This document shows, piece after piece, positions 1 to 10,100 of a DNA stretch of 48,016 nt; within the stretch, counting starts at the first letter, position 1, and each line of letters starts with the position of its first letter. The notes beneath the pieces are model-generated. The model searched no databases and was not told where the DNA came from. It saw nothing but the letters and a program-made list of their open reading frames with translations. A program made the translations under genes and the position numbers. This DNA comes from Pseudomonadota bacterium (GTDB lineage Bacteria; Pseudomonadota; Gammaproteobacteria; Xanthomonadales; SZUA-36): positions 1 to 48,016 of the forward strand of contig JADFVZ010000066.1 of NCBI GenBank assembly GCA_015222805.1. The letters run 5' to 3'.

Positions 1-76
1 GAATAAGCAAGTCGATTCCACCCGGCCTGTCCACAGGCGTATAATATGCCACCCTCTACCGAAACAGGAGTTTCCC

Positions 77-403
77 ATGCGCAACATCAACATTTTCTTG
101 CTATCAGGCATATTGGGGCTGGCTGTATTCGGAGCCGGAATGTATCCGGCACCCGGCTTTGCAGATGTACTAGTGATACCTGATGTGGTCACCAGCACTG
201 ATCGTGCTGAGCTGCCACAGAATGGATTAAGCATGGCACAGGTACAGCAGCAACATGGCGAAGCCCTGGTAGAACATGCAACAGTGGGCGAACCACCCAT
301 TACCCGCTGGGACTATGCCGATTTCAGTGTGTTTTTTGAATATGACCGGGTAATTACGGCAGTACAGAAACCTGCATCCGCAGCTAAGGAAAATAAGCAG
401 TAA
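77..403 (+). CDS. BamE/SmpA-like small periplasmic protein
   Basis: This 108-residue protein begins with a hydrophobic signal-like segment (about residues 4-29, ending near FADV). The mature part has the pattern GLSMAQVQQQHGEAL followed by GEPPITRWDY and a strand-rich tail with FFEYDRVI. That is the layout of the SmpA/OmlA (BamE) fold: a helix carrying a 'G-M-S-x-x-x-V' motif, then beta strands with a conserved W-x-Y. No lipobox cysteine is visible, so it is probably a soluble periplasmic relative and not BamE; the real bamE is at 39844. An AGGAG lies 8 bases before the ATG, and a TATAAT at 40-45 could be the -10 box. It sits 29 bp upstream of the TraB-family gene and may be cotranscribed with it. 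The role is unknown. Confidence 0.75.
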   Translation: MRNINIFLLSGILGLAVFGAGMYPAPGFADVLVIPDVVTSTDRAELPQNGLSMAQVQQQHGEALVEHATVGEPPITRWDYADFSVFFEYDRVITAVQKPASAAKENKQ

Positions 404-432
404 ACATTACTGCAGTTTGAGAATGATCAACA

Positions 433-1641
433 ATGACGACTGAAACCGCTAACGAAGAACCCATTAAAATAATTCACCGGGATGGTATTGAATACACCGT
501 CCTGGGAACAGCGCATGTATCAAAAAATAGTGCTGAAGAAGTAAAACGCCTGATCAGGGAGGGTGATTTCGATACCGTCGCGGTCGAGCTTTGCGATGCC
601 CGCTATCAATCGCTCACCGGGGATAAACGCTGGCGGCAGATGGACCTGTTTAAAGTCCTGCGCGAAGGCAAAGCCGGGCTGGTGATGGCTTCCCTGGCAT
701 TGGGCGCATATCAGCGCCGCCTGGCAGATCAGTTCGGCATTGAACCGGGCGCGGAAATGGTGGCTGCTATCCAGGCCAGTAAAGACACTGATGCTGAACT
801 GCAAATTATCGATCGCGACCTGAACACTACCCTGAAACGTGTTTATCGTTCCATCCCCTTCTGGCGACGCTTCGTGCTTTTCTCAGGCCTGCTTGCCAGC
901 ATGTTCAGTAAAGAGGAGATATCAGAAAAGGATATCGAAAACCTGAAACAGGGCGACATCCTTGAATCCACCTTTACCGAGTTTGCCGAGCAGTCACCAG
1001 AGATATTCCACAGCCTGATTGCCGAGCGTGATGAATACATGGCATCCCGACTGCGTTTACTGAACCCGAAAACAGACAACAATAAAGATAAAAGAGTACT
1101 GGTAGTTATCGGTGCCGGGCATATGTCCGGGATGAATAAACACCTGCTGGAAGACCAGCAGGATCCGCAGGCAAATATCGAAGCACTGGATACCCTGCCA
1201 AAACCAGCCAAATGGCCCAAAATGATCCCGTGGCTAATCACCGCACTTGTGTTGACCGGTTTCGCTATCGGCTTCTCGCGAGAACCGGAACTGGGCTGGA
1301 AGCTTATCGGCCTGTGGGTCGTCATCAACGGTACCCTTTCAGCCCTCGGCACTGCGATTGCCCGCGGGCACCCGTTGACCATCCTCAGTGCATTTATTGC
1401 CGCACCACTAACCTCACTGAACCCTGCTGTCGGTGCAGGTATGGTTACCGGACTGGTCGAAGCCTGGATTCATAAACCCACTATCGAAGAATTTGAAAAA
1501 CTGCGTGATGACGTCACCAGTATCAAAGGCTGGTTCCGCAACCATGCCACCCGTATCCTGCTGGTATTTTTCTTTGCCAATTTAGGCTCCGCCATCGGCA
1601 CCTGGGTTGCTGGATATAAAATCTTTACCGCACTTAGCTAA
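433..1641 (+). CDS. TraB/GumN-family integral membrane protein
   Basis: This 402-residue protein has an N-terminal TraB/PrgY-like domain and a C-terminal membrane region. The signature GTAHVS is at residues 25-30, followed by VAVELCDARY with its conserved Glu, and a second motif IGAGHMSGM near residue 225. The paired G-x-x-H motifs are typical of TraB, a fold proposed to be related to the Tiki metalloprotease. About four hydrophobic segments follow from residue 265 to the end, including WLITALVLTGFAIGF and the final ILLVFFFANLGSAIGTW. The family is conserved in archaea and gammaproteobacteria, but its substrate is not known. It ends 18 bp before dusB, so the two probably share a transcript. 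Confidence 0.85.
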   Translation: MTTETANEEPIKIIHRDGIEYTVLGTAHVSKNSAEEVKRLIREGDFDTVAVELCDARYQSLTGDKRWRQMDLFKVLREGKAGLVMASLALGAYQRRLADQFGIEPGAEMVAAIQASKDTDAELQIIDRDLNTTLKRVYRSIPFWRRFVLFSGLLASMFSKEEISEKDIENLKQGDILESTFTEFAEQSPEIFHSLIAERDEYMASRLRLLNPKTDNNKDKRVLVVIGAGHMSGMNKHLLEDQQDPQANIEALDTLPKPAKWPKMIPWLITALVLTGFAIGFSREPELGWKLIGLWVVINGTLSALGTAIARGHPLTILSAFIAAPLTSLNPAVGAGMVTGLVEAWIHKPTIEEFEKLRDDVTSIKGWFRNHATRILLVFFFANLGSAIGTWVAGYKIFTALS

Positions 1642-1659
1642 GGAGCCTCTGACTAATTC

Positions 1660-2655
1660 ATGAAAATCGGTCCCTGGAAATGGCCCAACCTGATCGGTCT
1701 GGCACCAATGGCCGGGGTGACCGATCGGCCTTTCCGGCAGCTATGCCATAAACTCGGAGCCGCTTACACCGTTTCAGAAATGGTGACTTCAATCCCCGAA
1801 CTGCGGCAGACTAAAAAAAGCCGTTGGCGCTCTGACCACACCGGCGAATCCGAACCCATCGCGGTACAGATCGTTGGTACAGAACCTGCCCTGCTGGCGG
1901 ATGCAGCATGTTATAACCGCGACATCGGTGCCCAGATCATTGATATTAATATGGGCTGCCCGGCAAAAAAAGTCTGCAAAAAACTGGCAGGTTCAGCATT
2001 ACTGGGCAACCCCGCTTTAGTAAAAGAAATACTTACTGCTGTTGTTAACGCGGTAGAGATTCCCGTTACCTTAAAAATTCGCACTGGCCTGGGGCCTGAA
2101 CACAACAATGCAATCGAAATCGCTCAGATCGCAGAAAACTGCGGCATCCGGGCACTCACTATCCACGGCCGCAGCCGGGTACAAAAATACAAAGGCAGTG
2201 CGGAATACGAAACCATTCGCCGGGTTAAACAGGCAGTCTCTATTCCTGTGCTGGCCAATGGCGATATCAATTCACCGGAAAAGGCCAAACTGGTACTGGA
2301 GAAAACCGGGGCGGATGGTTTGTTGATAGGCCGTGCGGCCCACGGAAACCCCTGGATATTCCGGGAAATTAATCATTATCTCAATACCGGCGAACAGCTT
2401 CCACCACCTGATAGCGAAGAATTCAGCCGAGTCATGATTGGGCACATCGAAGCACTGCATGAATTCTACGACCAGCATAACGGCGTACGAATTGCCCGAA
2501 AACATATAGACTGGTACCTGCATGGCTATGCCGGTGTAAAAAACCCGCTGGCGAATGAAATCCTGGCCGTGAACATGAGAAAATTACTTACGATTGATGA
2601 TGCCGGTTTACAGCTTAACGAACTGGAACAGTGCCTGCGAAAACTGACAGCGTAA
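1660..2655 (+). CDS. dusB: tRNA-dihydrouridine synthase B
   Basis: This FMN-dependent enzyme reduces uridine to dihydrouridine in the tRNA D-loop. The 331-residue length fits DusB. The flavin-binding N-terminus has APMAGVTDRPFR at residues 15-26. The catalytic motif DINMGCPAKK starts at about residue 95 and puts the proton-donor cysteine at about 100, as in E. coli DusB. LTIHGRSR and the phosphate-binding segment GADGLLIGRAAHGNPW are also present. In many gammaproteobacteria dusB is cotranscribed with fis; here no fis follows, only a long hairpin repeat and then the DUF349 gene. Its stop codon touches the left arm of that repeat. Confidence 0.95.
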   Translation: MKIGPWKWPNLIGLAPMAGVTDRPFRQLCHKLGAAYTVSEMVTSIPELRQTKKSRWRSDHTGESEPIAVQIVGTEPALLADAACYNRDIGAQIIDINMGCPAKKVCKKLAGSALLGNPALVKEILTAVVNAVEIPVTLKIRTGLGPEHNNAIEIAQIAENCGIRALTIHGRSRVQKYKGSAEYETIRRVKQAVSIPVLANGDINSPEKAKLVLEKTGADGLLIGRAAHGNPWIFREINHYLNTGEQLPPPDSEEFSRVMIGHIEALHEFYDQHNGVRIARKHIDWYLHGYAGVKNPLANEILAVNMRKLLTIDDAGLQLNELEQCLRKLTA

Positions 2656-2720
2656 CGCGTGGGCATAAATGCCCACCCTACCCCCGGCTATTTGTAGGGT
2701 GGGCATTTATGCCCACGCGT
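2655..2720. repeat. 27-bp perfect inverted repeat, GTGGGCATAAATGCCCAC family
   Basis: Two 27-nt arms (2655-2681 and 2694-2720) are exact reverse complements separated by 12 nt. Each arm is itself partly palindromic (core GTGGGCATAAATGCCCAC), so several hairpins can form. The left-arm sequence recurs exactly as a single copy at 17746-17772. It directly follows the dusB stop codon and could work as a transcription terminator or RNA-processing hairpin. It looks like a dispersed intergenic repeat. Confidence 0.9.
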
Positions 2721-2784
2721 ATACATTATCATTACATGGTATTAAACTTTGAAACCATAGATCATATAAATTCGGATAGATAAA

Positions 2785-5478
2785 ATGAGCTGGAAAGCGA
2801 AGATATTTAAACCCAACTGGGAATCCCGTAAAACTGAAAAACGCCTGCAAAGCGTAAACAAAGATAATGTTCAGGGCTTGTGGAATGCCCTCCCGGGAAT
2901 TATCAGTTCAGATCCCGATTACCAGGTCCGCCTGGCAGCACTCAAGCGCCTGACTTCAAATAAAGCACATGACCCGGTAAAACGCTTTGAGTTTATGCTC
3001 GAACGCTTAAATTCGCTGCCGCTTGAGGGTGAAGCAGATGATCGTGAGCAATACCAGTATTTTGAGAAATTCAAAAACCAGCTGGCACAGCATATACAGC
3101 GTGACTTACTTACATTAACCATAGACACGGATGTGGCTGCAGCCTACATGGAGAACAACGCCAGTGCAAAAGAAATAGAAACCCTGGCTAAACGTGCCAG
3201 CAGCATCAATGTACGCCTGGCGGCTATCAACCAGATCAGTGCCAACGGCTTGTTGGGTGACCTGGCGATAAAAGAAAACGAAGCCAGCTTGCGCCGGCTC
3301 GCTGTCAGCCGGATTGAGCAGGTATCAACTCTTGAACGCGTCGCTAAAGCGATCCGTACACGGGACAAAAAACTGTATCATCAGATCCGCGAACGCCTGT
3401 TTGATTCTGCAGAACACAACGCCGCAGAAACAGCAGACCATGAGGCTGAAGAAATATGCAGACAGCTGGAGCAAATGCTTAAAGCTGCAAGTTCCGGGGT
3501 ACACCCCGCGCCTGCTGCATTGCAAAAACAGTGGAATAACATGCAAACAGCGGCAACCCCCCCACTACAGCAGCGCTACCAGACCCTGTTGAAAACCATT
3601 ACCACTACCATCGATGGCAGTGCGGTAAAACAACCCGTGGCAATTAAACCTGTAGTTGAAAACAAAGTTCAGGATAACAGGAAAACTGATCCCAGCGACG
3701 GAAAACCAGCAGCCAAAAAAATAGCAGAAGCAAGCAGGACAGAACCGGAAAAAGCTGAAATTGATACTGCACAGCTGCAGAAGAAAAAACGTGAAGAAGA
3801 ACGCAATCAGCGAGCCCTTGAGGCGAAACTGGCAGCTGATAATATTCATACTAAACAGGATGAATTAGCTATTGCGATCGAAGCAGTGGATCTCAAAAAA
3901 GCAGTGAAACTCCTGCAGGAAATCCGCAAAGACCTTTCCAGCCTGCGCAAAAACCGCATGGCAAAATCGCATCTACCGGCACTGGAAGGACGCCAGTCGC
4001 GTTTACATGGAAAGGTAAAAAGCCTGCGTGACTACCAGCACTGGGCAAATAATAAAATCCGTTCCGAAATGATAGAAGAACTGCAATCCATGTCTACTGT
4101 TGATATGCATCCGGACGCCGTTAAAAACCTGATTTCAGACGCACGTAAAAAATGGCAGGCACTGGAAACCAGTGAGCAGTTGCCCGGGGATAAGTATTTC
4201 CATGCTCCCGCCAGCCTGTGGAGGGAGTTTAATCAAACTTGTGACCTGGCATTCAAACTAATCCAGCCATACCTCGAAAAACGTCATGCGATACAGGATG
4301 ATCACCTGCATGAAGACCAGCAACTGCTGGCCGACGGAAAAGAACTGTTACTGGCTGAAGACAGTAACGCCAATAATTTGATACAGCATCAGCGCAAACT
4401 TCGAACTGCGATACGGGAGCTGGATAAAATTCCGGCAAAACAGCGAGGCAAAACCGCCAGGCTAATTCGGGCACAGCTGGATAAACTGCAAACCCGGATA
4501 GATACTGCCTTTGAGCAAATCGAAACCGAAAAATCCCGCCTGATCCGTCAGGCTGAACAACTGGTTCATATTGAGGACAAGCAAGAGGCGATTAACCAGG
4601 CGAAACAACTGCAACGCCAGTGGCAGGCGGCAGGTAGCGGCAACCGTAAAAAAGAACAGCCCATGTGGGAAAAATTCCGCAGCCATATTGATCCTCTGTT
4701 TAAACAACAGGCAGACCGACAAAGTGCGGAAAAAGAAGCCTCGAAGAAGCAGCTAGCACAGCTAAAGGAGCTCTGCTCCCAGCTTGAAGGTATTGCCAAA
4801 CTTGATGCCGGTGAGTTGAGCCTACAAAGTGGCCGGGTCCAGAGCCTGAAGCACGACTGGCAGGAACAGGGTGGTTCCGCCCTGCGCCACGACAACAAAC
4901 TAAATTTGCGTTTCCAGGCCGCTATTGAACTATATAAACGCGCATTGCAGACATCTAAAAGCCAACAGCTTTTATTGCAACGTAAAAACTGGCAAGTCAA
5001 AGATAAGCTGTTGATGAAACTGCGTACAACAATATCCGAAAAACCTGAAAAAGCTGAAGCTACGATAACTAAAACTGTCAACAAATGGCCGCAAACGGAA
5101 GCCGGTAATAACATCGACAAATTGCTCGACAGGCAACTGCAGGACATCAGGCAGCAAGTGACAGACAACAGCTTCCAAGTCGCCCCTGAGGCCAACGAAA
5201 CCCATCAGGAACAATACCGGGATTTGTGCCTAACCCTGGAGTACCTTGCCGGACTGGATTCACCAAAGGCTGAGAAACAATACAGGATGGACATGCAGAT
5301 CAAGCGTCTTGCTGAAAACCTCTCAGGTGAAGTCTTACGCATGCCCCTGGCGGAAGAAGTCGATAAACTCGAAGCCTCCTGGTATCAGCTACCAATGATC
5401 ACGGAAGATAATCGCACAGCTTATTGCAATCGCTTTGCACTTGCAATTGATGAACTGCTTACTCAAATCAACAGCTGA
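2785..5478 (+). CDS. DUF349 domain protein
   Basis: This large 897-residue charged protein has no signal peptide or membrane segment and is probably cytoplasmic. Residues 1-200 contain HEAT-like helical pairs (for example DYQVRLAALKRL and INVRLAAINQI). A Lys/Glu-rich low-complexity linker lies at about 290-345. The remainder is a chain of long helices with the repeated pattern 'L-x-x-x-W-x-x-x-G...W-x-x-F' of DUF349 (for example LQRQWQAAGSG followed by MWEKFRSHIDPLF near residues 610-640). DUF349 proteins of this size occur in gammaproteobacteria, but their biochemical role is not established. The gene ends 16 bp before the antiporter gene, and the two may form an operon. Confidence 0.85.
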   Translation: MSWKAKIFKPNWESRKTEKRLQSVNKDNVQGLWNALPGIISSDPDYQVRLAALKRLTSNKAHDPVKRFEFMLERLNSLPLEGEADDREQYQYFEKFKNQLAQHIQRDLLTLTIDTDVAAAYMENNASAKEIETLAKRASSINVRLAAINQISANGLLGDLAIKENEASLRRLAVSRIEQVSTLERVAKAIRTRDKKLYHQIRERLFDSAEHNAAETADHEAEEICRQLEQMLKAASSGVHPAPAALQKQWNNMQTAATPPLQQRYQTLLKTITTTIDGSAVKQPVAIKPVVENKVQDNRKTDPSDGKPAAKKIAEASRTEPEKAEIDTAQLQKKKREEERNQRALEAKLAADNIHTKQDELAIAIEAVDLKKAVKLLQEIRKDLSSLRKNRMAKSHLPALEGRQSRLHGKVKSLRDYQHWANNKIRSEMIEELQSMSTVDMHPDAVKNLISDARKKWQALETSEQLPGDKYFHAPASLWREFNQTCDLAFKLIQPYLEKRHAIQDDHLHEDQQLLADGKELLLAEDSNANNLIQHQRKLRTAIRELDKIPAKQRGKTARLIRAQLDKLQTRIDTAFEQIETEKSRLIRQAEQLVHIEDKQEAINQAKQLQRQWQAAGSGNRKKEQPMWEKFRSHIDPLFKQQADRQSAEKEASKKQLAQLKELCSQLEGIAKLDAGELSLQSGRVQSLKHDWQEQGGSALRHDNKLNLRFQAAIELYKRALQTSKSQQLLLQRKNWQVKDKLLMKLRTTISEKPEKAEATITKTVNKWPQTEAGNNIDKLLDRQLQDIRQQVTDNSFQVAPEANETHQEQYRDLCLTLEYLAGLDSPKAEKQYRMDMQIKRLAENLSGEVLRMPLAEEVDKLEASWYQLPMITEDNRTAYCNRFALAIDELLTQINS

Positions 5479-5494
5479 AACAGTAACAATAAAT

Positions 5495-7150
5495 ATGCAT
5501 AAAAAAACCTGTTATTCAATCACCGGGGTTATTTTCCCTGGCCTCATCCTGTTGCTGATCCCGGCATTCGCAGGCGCTGCTGATACTGGACTGGAAAATA
5601 GCGGCTGGATCTCAATTTTGCCACCTCTGCTGGCAATTTTCCTGGCACTCTGGTTTAAACGGGTTATCCCTGCCCTGTTTTCCGGCATCTGGATTGGTGC
5701 CTGGGCAATTAATGGCGGCAACCTCTTTGCCCTGTGGACAGGCCTGCTGGATACCTTTCAAAAATATATCCTTGAGGCGTTGGCAGACAGTGACCATGCG
5801 GCAGTGATCCTGTTTTCGATGATGGTTGGCGGCATGGTCGGTATTATCTCCCGCAATGGCGGCATGCAGGGAATCGTTAACCATATTGTGCGCTGGGCGG
5901 ACAGTGCCCGGCATGCCACCATCGCTACTTACGCTCTCGGCATGGCGATATTTTTTGATGACTATGCCAATACCCTGGTTGTCGGTAACACCATGCGGTC
6001 GGTCACCGATCGATTTCACATTTCCCGTGCCAAGCTTGCTTATATCGTTGATTCAACAGCGGCTCCGGTTGCAGCCATTGCCATAATCACCACATGGATA
6101 GGCGCTGAAGTCGGTTATATAGGGGATGCTATCAGCAAGTCGGGGGTTGAATCAGAATCTGCCTATATCATTTTCCTGCGCACCATCCCCTATAGTTTTT
6201 ACCCTCTGTTGACCTTGCTGTTTGTAGGTTTTATCGCCTTCGGACGGCGTGATTTCGGCCCCATGCTGAAAGCCGAACGCCATGCGCTGGAGCATGCTGC
6301 AGGACCACAGGCAAATGTTAACAACCCGGACCTGGTTGAGCCCATGGCCGGCAAACCACAACGCCCGATCAATGCAATCATCCCGGTTTTAGTCCTGATA
6401 GTGAGTTTAATTGGTGGGCTTTTTGCCACCGGTGAAGGTGATTCTTTGAAGGACATTATCGGTTCATCCGATTCTTATAAAGCCCTGATGTGGGCATCCA
6501 TGCTAGCAGTCCTGGCCGCTGCCCTGATATCCATGGCCCAGCGCATACTTACTCTTGAGGATGTTATTGAAAGCTGGTTCTCCGGTGCCAGGGTGATGCT
6601 GATGGCAATGGTCATTCTGTTACTTGCCTGGGCGCTGGGCAAAACGACAGAAAGCCTGGGTACAGCAAACTTTCTGGTTTCGCTTTTGGGTGACGGATTC
6701 CCTGAATGGATACTACCAACACTGGTATTTGTACTCTCCGCTGCAACCGCTTTTGCTACCGGTTCGAGCTGGGGCACCATGGGAATACTGATGCCGTTGG
6801 TGGTACCACTAAGCTTTGCTATCCTGCAAGTCAACGGTATTGAGCAGCCAGTTGATTCACCCTTGTTTGCCGCAACCATCGCCGGTGTGCTGGGTGGTGC
6901 AGTATGGGGCGACCATTGTTCACCGATTTCTGATACCACCATCATGTCATCGATGGCAACCGGCTGTGACCATATCGAACATGTACATACCCAGCTACCC
7001 TATGCTCTACTGGTTGGCTTTGTAGCTATTGCATTCGGCACCCTTCCCGCCGGTTTTGGCGTACCCTGGTGGATAAGCCTGCTTAGCGGTGCGGTTATGC
7101 TTGCTCTTGTATACCGGTTTGTAGCCAAACCCATAAGCCCTGCTGATTGA
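5495..7150 (+). CDS. NhaC-family Na+/H+ antiporter
   Basis: This 551-residue polytopic inner-membrane protein belongs to the NhaC/ion-transporter superfamily and probably exchanges Na+ for H+. Visible family signatures include IFFDDYANTLVVGNTMR, STAAPVAAIAIITTWIG and the C-terminal GGAVWGDHCSPISDTTIMSS, whose Asp/His/Ser cluster is typical of the family. The first 30 residues resemble a cleavable signal peptide (IFPGLILLLIPAFAGAAD). The ATG at 5495 is preferred because an upstream in-frame Met at 5435 lies inside the DUF349 gene and would add 20 non-homologous residues. Its stop codon overlaps the TTG start of mfd. The exact ion and stoichiometry cannot be read from the sequence. Confidence 0.88.
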   Translation: MHKKTCYSITGVIFPGLILLLIPAFAGAADTGLENSGWISILPPLLAIFLALWFKRVIPALFSGIWIGAWAINGGNLFALWTGLLDTFQKYILEALADSDHAAVILFSMMVGGMVGIISRNGGMQGIVNHIVRWADSARHATIATYALGMAIFFDDYANTLVVGNTMRSVTDRFHISRAKLAYIVDSTAAPVAAIAIITTWIGAEVGYIGDAISKSGVESESAYIIFLRTIPYSFYPLLTLLFVGFIAFGRRDFGPMLKAERHALEHAAGPQANVNNPDLVEPMAGKPQRPINAIIPVLVLIVSLIGGLFATGEGDSLKDIIGSSDSYKALMWASMLAVLAAALISMAQRILTLEDVIESWFSGARVMLMAMVILLLAWALGKTTESLGTANFLVSLLGDGFPEWILPTLVFVLSAATAFATGSSWGTMGILMPLVVPLSFAILQVNGIEQPVDSPLFAATIAGVLGGAVWGDHCSPISDTTIMSSMATGCDHIEHVHTQLPYALLVGFVAIAFGTLPAGFGVPWWISLLSGAVMLALVYRFVAKPISPAD

Positions 7151-10100
7151 ACAGTACTGTGGCACATATTTGTTCACCCCCGTTGACTACCAGCGGTAGT
7201 CAAACATGGCAGGGGCTGTATGGCAGTGCTGCAGCACTAGCTATCATTAATTTTTCACAATCAGCCAACCAGCCGGTCCTGGTCATTACCGCCAACGGCC
7301 GCCGGGCTAACCTGCTGGAACGAGACCTGCGCCTGTTGGCAGAAACTGAATTTCCAATCCTGCATTTTGCCGATTGGGAAACCCTGCCCTACGACCCCTA
7401 CTCCCCGCATCCTGATATTGTTTCGGCCAGGCTCGCAGCACTGGCCAATTTACCGCGTCTGAAAAAAGGTATAGTCATTCTGCCGGTGAGTACACTGATG
7501 CAGGAAATCGCACCGCTGGAGTATGTGCTGGGACGCAGCATATCCCTGCATACTGGCCAGCGCCTGGATTTACAGAGCTTCAGGGAAACCTTGCTGGATG
7601 CCGGCTATGAGGCAGTTGAACAGGCTGTTACTCCGGGTCAGTTTGCCCTGCGCGGCTCCGTGCTTGATCTGTTTCCCAGCGGCACCCGACTACCGCATAG
7701 GATCGAGTTGTTTGATGATGAGATCGAAACCATTCGCAGCTTTGATCCGGAATCCCAGCGTTCGATTGAACAATCCGACGCCATTCGCCTGCTGCCGGCA
7801 CGCGAGTATCCCACTGACAGTGAAGCATTAAAACAATTCCGGCGTGAATTCCGCCTGCGATTTGATATTGATACCAGCCAGTGTCCTTTGTACCAGGATG
7901 TCCGCCAGGGTCTGCACCCACAGGGCCTTGAGTATTACCTGCCATTGTTTTTTAAACACACCAGCAACCTGCTCGACTATTTAAAGCAGTCTGCAACAAT
8001 AATTCAGGTAGGTGAAGTTGCGGATGCTGCCGCTGCTTTTCACCTGCAACTGGTCGATCGCTATGAGCAGCGCAGGCACGACACCCAACGCCCTATCCTG
8101 CCACCGGATGAAATTTATTCAAACTGGACAGACGTTGCCGCGAAGTTGAACCAGTACAGCAATATCATTATTTCAGATAATGATACCTCCGCAGACAGTC
8201 TAAATTTCAATAGCAGCCCACCGCCGGATCTGTTTTTCCATGACCGGGCGGGTGAACCCGCCAGGCAGTTAGAGGAGTGGCTGCAACAGCACCCGCAGAC
8301 CTTGATCGCTGCAGACTCTGCCGGCCGCCGTGAAGTCCTCAGTGATACCCTGCGGGTTTTTAAACTACCGATTAAAACCGTAACTGACTGGCAGGCATTC
8401 CGCAAAGGTAACGCAGCAGCACTCACTGTACTACCGCTGGAAACAGGCTTTACTGCAGATGGTCTTACCGTATTAACGGAAAGCCAGTTATTCGAAGGAC
8501 GTGTTCGCCAGCAACAGCAAAGCGAACGGGTCGGGCAGGATCCGGAATCTATTATCCGTGACCTGGCTGAACTGCATATCGATGCTCCTGTTGTGCACGC
8601 TGACCACGGTGTCGGTCGCTATAAGGGTTTGCAGGTACTGGATCTCGAGGGACAGCAACATGAATTCCTGACACTGGAATATGCCGGTGGCGACAAACTC
8701 TATGTGCCGGTTTCATCTTTGCACCTTATTTCACGTTACACCGGTGCCGACGATGAACATGCGCCACTGCACAAACTCGGCAGTGAGCAGTGGAGCAAGG
8801 CGAGGACAAAAGCCGCCAAACGGGCACGTGACGTTGCTGCTGAATTGCTGGACCTGAATGCCCGCCGGCATAGCAGGAAAGGTATTGCCCTTGAGCTGGA
8901 TAAAAGACAGTACGCTGATTTCGCCTCAACCTTTGAGTATGAAGAAACCACTGACCAGCAACAGGCCATCGACACTGTATTAGCTGATTTACGCAGTGAC
9001 ACGCCAATGGACCGGGTGGTCTGCGGCGATGTTGGCTTCGGTAAAACTGAAGTTGCCCTGCGCGCAGCTTTTGCCGTGGCTATGGCCGGACGCCAGGTGG
9101 CTATGCTGGCGCCTACTACGCTGCTAGCACAGCAACATTTTGAAACCTTCAGCGACCGCTTTGCCGACTGGCCAATTCGGATTGAAATCCTGTCACGTTT
9201 TGGCAGCGGCGTGCAAACCCGGAAAATCCTCGAAGGACTAAAGAACGGGACGGTTGATGTGGTTATTGGCACGCATAAACTGGTGCAGCCTGATATCCGC
9301 TTTCGTGATCTCGGGCTGGTGATTATCGATGAGGAACAGCGCTTCGGGGTCAAACAGAAAGAGCGCATGAAAGCCCTGCGTGCAGAGGTAGATATCCTGA
9401 CCCTGACCGCGACCCCCATACCGCGCACACTGAATATGGCTATGGCCGGTATTCGTGAACTTTCTATCATTGCTACACCACCGGCCCGCCGTATTGCGGT
9501 AAAAACTTTTATCTGCCAATGGGATGACGCCACCATCCGTGAAGCACTGCAGCGGGAAATCCAGCGCGGCGGCCAGGTTTATGTGCTGCATAATGAAGTC
9601 CGCACTATTGATAGGGTCGCAAGGGAGCTGCAAGAACTGGTACCCGAAGCCCGTTTGCAAGTGGCTCACGGGCAGATGAAAAAAGGTGAACTGGAAACGG
9701 TAATGCGTGATTTTTACCGCCAGCGTTTTAATATTCTGATCGCCACAACCATTATCGAGTCAGGACTGGATGTGCCATCAGCGAACACCATTATTATTAA
9801 CCGCGCTGATCGCTTCGGCCTGTCACAACTGCATCAACTGCGGGGTCGTGTTGGTCGCTCCCATCATCGCGCCTATGCTTATATGATCGTCCCGGATAAA
9901 CGTGCGATGACCCGCGATGCCCGCAAACGGCTGGAAGCCATTGCTTCGTTGGAAGAGCTAGGCGCCGGATTTACCCTGGCAACCCATGACCTTGAGATCC
10001 GCGGTGCCGGTGAACTCCTTGGAGAAGATCAATCCGGGCAAATTACAGCTGTTGGTTTCAGCCTGTATATGGACCTGCTGAATCGGGCGATAGATGCGCT

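Noticed and set aside
843-1382. Long antisense frame opposite the TraB-family gene
   Set aside because: The plus-strand frame has clear TraB motifs and membrane segments; the antisense product has no recognisable domain.
4566-5195. 209-codon antisense frame in the DUF349 gene
   Set aside because: It is fully inside the DUF349 gene and is a Cys/Ser/Leu-rich shadow of Gln/Lys codons, with no motifs.
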